A DNA stretch of 64,000 bases, taken from contig NZ_WACP01000003.1 of assembly GCF_008973665.1 (NCBI RefSeq), positions 1 through 64,000 of the forward strand. The letters run 5' to 3'. Shown in pieces: positions 62,277 through 64,000 of this stretch. Numbering within the stretch: position 1 is the first letter of the stretch; each line of letters begins with the position of its first letter. The stretch is from Paenibacillus tengchongensis. GTDB taxonomy: Bacteria > Bacillota > Bacilli > Paenibacillales > Paenibacillaceae. Both the position numbers and the translations under genes were made by a program. The notes under the pieces are model-generated. The model ran no database searches. It had not been told where the DNA came from and saw only the letters and a program-made list of their open reading frames with translations.

Positions 62277-63200
62277 ATGGGTAAAATTGCATATATTTTT
62301 CCGGGCCAGGGTGCGCAAAGCGTCGGCATGGGTAAGGATGTGTATGACGCACTACCGGTGAGCCACGATGTGTTCGCCAAGGGCGACGAAGCGCTGGGCT
62401 TCGGGCTGAGCCGGCTGATCTTTGAGGGGCCTGACAGTGAGCTGAAGCAGACGGTGAACACCCAGCCAGCCCTCGTAACGGCTAGCGTCGCTTATTTGCA
62501 GGCGCTCGGTGATCAGGCGGGCAAGCCTGATTATGTCGCGGGCCACAGCCTGGGCGAATACAGCGCCCTGGTTGCTGCCGGCGTGCTGCGCTACGAGGAT
62601 GCCGTCCGGCTGGTCCGCCTTCGCGGACAGTTCATGGAGGAAGCGGTGCCCGGCGGGCAGGGAGCCATGGCAGCTGTCCTTGGTGCCGACCGTGAAGCTC
62701 TATCCGCTCTGTGCCGGAATATTACGGAGAGCGGTCACTCGGTGGAGCTGGCGAATGTCAATTGTCCGGGACAGATCGTCGTTTCCGGGACGCTGCCGGG
62801 CGTAAATGCGGTGGTTGAACGCGTCAAGGAAGCTGGTGCCAAGCGGGCGATTCCGCTGGAGGTGAGCGGCCCGTTCCATTCTTCCTTAATGAAGGAAGCG
62901 GCTGAGCGGCTGGCAGTAGAGCTGGACAAGGTGGAGTTCAGCGCACCGTCTGTACCGGTGATCGCCAATGTTACCGCCGCGCCCGTAACCGATCCGGAAG
63001 AAATCCGCGCGCTGCTGGTCCGCCAAGTATATTCGCCTGTACTCTGGCAGGATACTGTGGAGTGGCTGATTGCCGCCGGCGTCGATACCTTCGTAGAGAT
63101 CGGCTCCGGTGCCGTATTGACTGGCCTGGTGCGTAAGGTCGACAAGCATGTCAAGACGGTGACCATAAACAGTCTTGACAGTGTGCAAGCGGGCTGGTAA
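62277..63200 (+). CDS. fabD: Malonyl-CoA:ACP transacylase
   Basis: A 307-residue transacylase that loads malonate onto ACP. The nucleophile Ser91 is in GHSLGEYSAL, and the partner histidine is in GPFHSSLM. The N-terminus YIFPGQGAQSVGMGKD is canonical. ATG 62277 has AGGGG 9 bases upstream. It is the fourth gene of the fapR operon. Confidence 0.96.
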   Translation: MGKIAYIFPGQGAQSVGMGKDVYDALPVSHDVFAKGDEALGFGLSRLIFEGPDSELKQTVNTQPALVTASVAYLQALGDQAGKPDYVAGHSLGEYSALVAAGVLRYEDAVRLVRLRGQFMEEAVPGGQGAMAAVLGADREALSALCRNITESGHSVELANVNCPGQIVVSGTLPGVNAVVERVKEAGAKRAIPLEVSGPFHSSLMKEAAERLAVELDKVEFSAPSVPVIANVTAAPVTDPEEIRALLVRQVYSPVLWQDTVEWLIAAGVDTFVEIGSGAVLTGLVRKVDKHVKTVTINSLDSVQAGW

Positions 63201-63253
63201 CAGATATGGGCTGCTAGAGACAGCCCTGCGAATGAGCGAAAGGAGAGAGCGGG

Positions 63254-64000
63254 ATGTTCTCAGCTTTAAAAGGCCAAACGGCCCTCGTCACCGGCGGTTC
63301 CCGCGGCATCGGCCGCAGTATTGCGTTGGCCCTGGCTGCACAGGGTGTGAAGGTGGCGGTGAATTATGCAGGAAGCGAGGCGGCTGCGCAGGAGACCGTG
63401 GCCCGCATCGCGGAGCTTGGCTCGGAGGGCATCGCGCTGAAGGGCAATGTCGGCAATTCTGCCGAAGCCGAAGCGTTGGTGAAGGAAGTGCTGAATACGT
63501 GGGGCAGAATTGATATTCTGGTCAACAATGCGGGCATTACCCGCGACAACCTCATTATGCGGATGAAGGAAGAAGAGTTCGACCAGGTGATTGAGACCAA
63601 CCTCAAGGGCGTGTTCAACTGCCTGAAGGCCGCTACCCGTCCGATGATGAAGCAGCGCTACGGCCGCATCATCAACATTTCTTCGGTGGTCGGCATCACC
63701 GGCAATCCCGGACAGGCCAACTATTCGGCCGCCAAAGCCGGCATATTCGGCCTGACCAAGTCGGCTGCCCGGGAGCTGGCTTCCCGCGGCATTACTGTGA
63801 ACTGTATTGCTCCAGGCTTCATTGATACCGATATGACCCGCGAATTGTCCGATGATGTCCGCAGCGAGCTGGTTAAGGGGATTCCCCTGGCCCGGCTTGG
63901 GCGTACGGAGGATATTGCCAACGCGGCTGTGTTCCTGGCCTCTGAAGGGGCCGCCTACATGACCGGCCAAACGCTACATGTGGACGGCGGAATGTACATG
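63254..64000 (+). CDS. fabG: 3-oxoacyl-ACP reductase (runs to window edge)
   Basis: The NADPH-dependent reductase of fatty-acid elongation: 249 codons are present and the frame is still open at base 64000. The sequence already ends VDGGMYM, the usual C-terminus, so only the stop codon is missing. TGGSRGIG is at residues 13-20, NNAG at 91-94, and the catalytic Ser144-Tyr157-Lys161 triad is intact. AGGAGAGAGCGGG precedes the ATG. acpP would be expected next, outside the window. Confidence 0.95.
   Translation, partial: MFSALKGQTALVTGGSRGIGRSIALALAAQGVKVAVNYAGSEAAAQETVARIAELGSEGIALKGNVGNSAEAEALVKEVLNTWGRIDILVNNAGITRDNLIMRMKEEEFDQVIETNLKGVFNCLKAATRPMMKQRYGRIINISSVVGITGNPGQANYSAAKAGIFGLTKSAARELASRGITVNCIAPGFIDTDMTRELSDDVRSELVKGIPLARLGRTEDIANAAVFLASEGAAYMTGQTLHVDGGMYM

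Overview
The window looks like a chromosome segment of a spore-forming Firmicute, most likely Paenibacillus or a close relative. The evidence is the set of Bacillales marker genes and controls: a T-box before trpS, the rsmD-coaD-ylbJ-ylbL-ylbM-yceD-rpmF block, the FapR-controlled plsX-fabH-fabD-fabG operon, a 7-1-7 Fur box, strong AGGAGG ribosome sites and frequent TTG/GTG starts. The genus is inferred from overall style, not from a database search. Most of the window is moderately GC-rich, but 41.2-46.4 kb is clearly AT-rich and looks acquired.

Region 1 (0.3-10.8 kb) is a sugar locus: lipoprotein binding protein, two permeases, a LacI-type repressor, a GH3 beta-glucosidase and a 1124-residue GH94 phosphorylase. 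The set matches the Listeria innocua sophoro-oligosaccharide (beta-1,2-glucan) uptake and phosphorolysis locus. Palindromic GAAACG-type operators lie before the binding-protein gene and the GH3 gene. Region 2 (10.8-16 kb) has a TetR/SDR pair, trpS behind a tryptophan T-box, and a c-di-GMP-I riboswitch leading into a SpoIIAA/STAS-like gene and a ketoacyl-synthase-III-like gene that has lost two of its three catalytic residues.

Region 3 (16-26.7 kb) is mixed: membrane and hydrolase genes, an NSS transporter, a Fur-controlled substrate-binding protein without a lipobox, an EamA exporter behind a purine-riboswitch-like element with a predicted ON switch, a metallophosphoesterase, remnants of an esterase, an alpha/beta hydrolase and a pectate lyase with a CBM6 domain, a second STAS-like gene and an APH-type kinase. 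Region 4 (26.7-33.3 kb) is a universal-stress gene followed by a complete Mrp Na+/H+ antiporter operon in which MrpA and MrpB are fused. Region 5 (33.3-40.1 kb) holds an MFS transporter, a sensor-domain membrane protein, an accessory SecA lacking the zinc tail, NADP-type glutamate dehydrogenase and a cysteine-rich small protein.

Region 6 (40.2-49 kb) is accessory: an eight-copy, exactly 52-bp minisatellite flanked by sulfurtransferase gene fragments; an AT-rich island with two secreted proteins, a Crp/Fnr regulator, a methyltransferase and an AraC-GyrI regulator split by a frameshift; then an intact sulfurtransferase, a beta-gamma-crystallin-like protein and a broken ABC exporter. Region 7 (49-53.2 kb) adds a PilZ protein, a diguanylate cyclase, an unannotated 41-codon gene, an endolysin-like glucosaminidase and an unknown beta-rich protein. 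With the riboswitch at 14.2 kb these give the window a c-di-GMP theme.

Region 8 (53.4-64 kb) is conserved core: rsmD, coaD, ylbJ, the YlbL/SepM protease, tmcAL (ylbM), yceD, rpmF, a phytoene-desaturase remnant, then fapR-plsX-fabH-fabD-fabG with a FapR operator at 59483. fabG runs exactly to the window edge, lacking only its stop codon.
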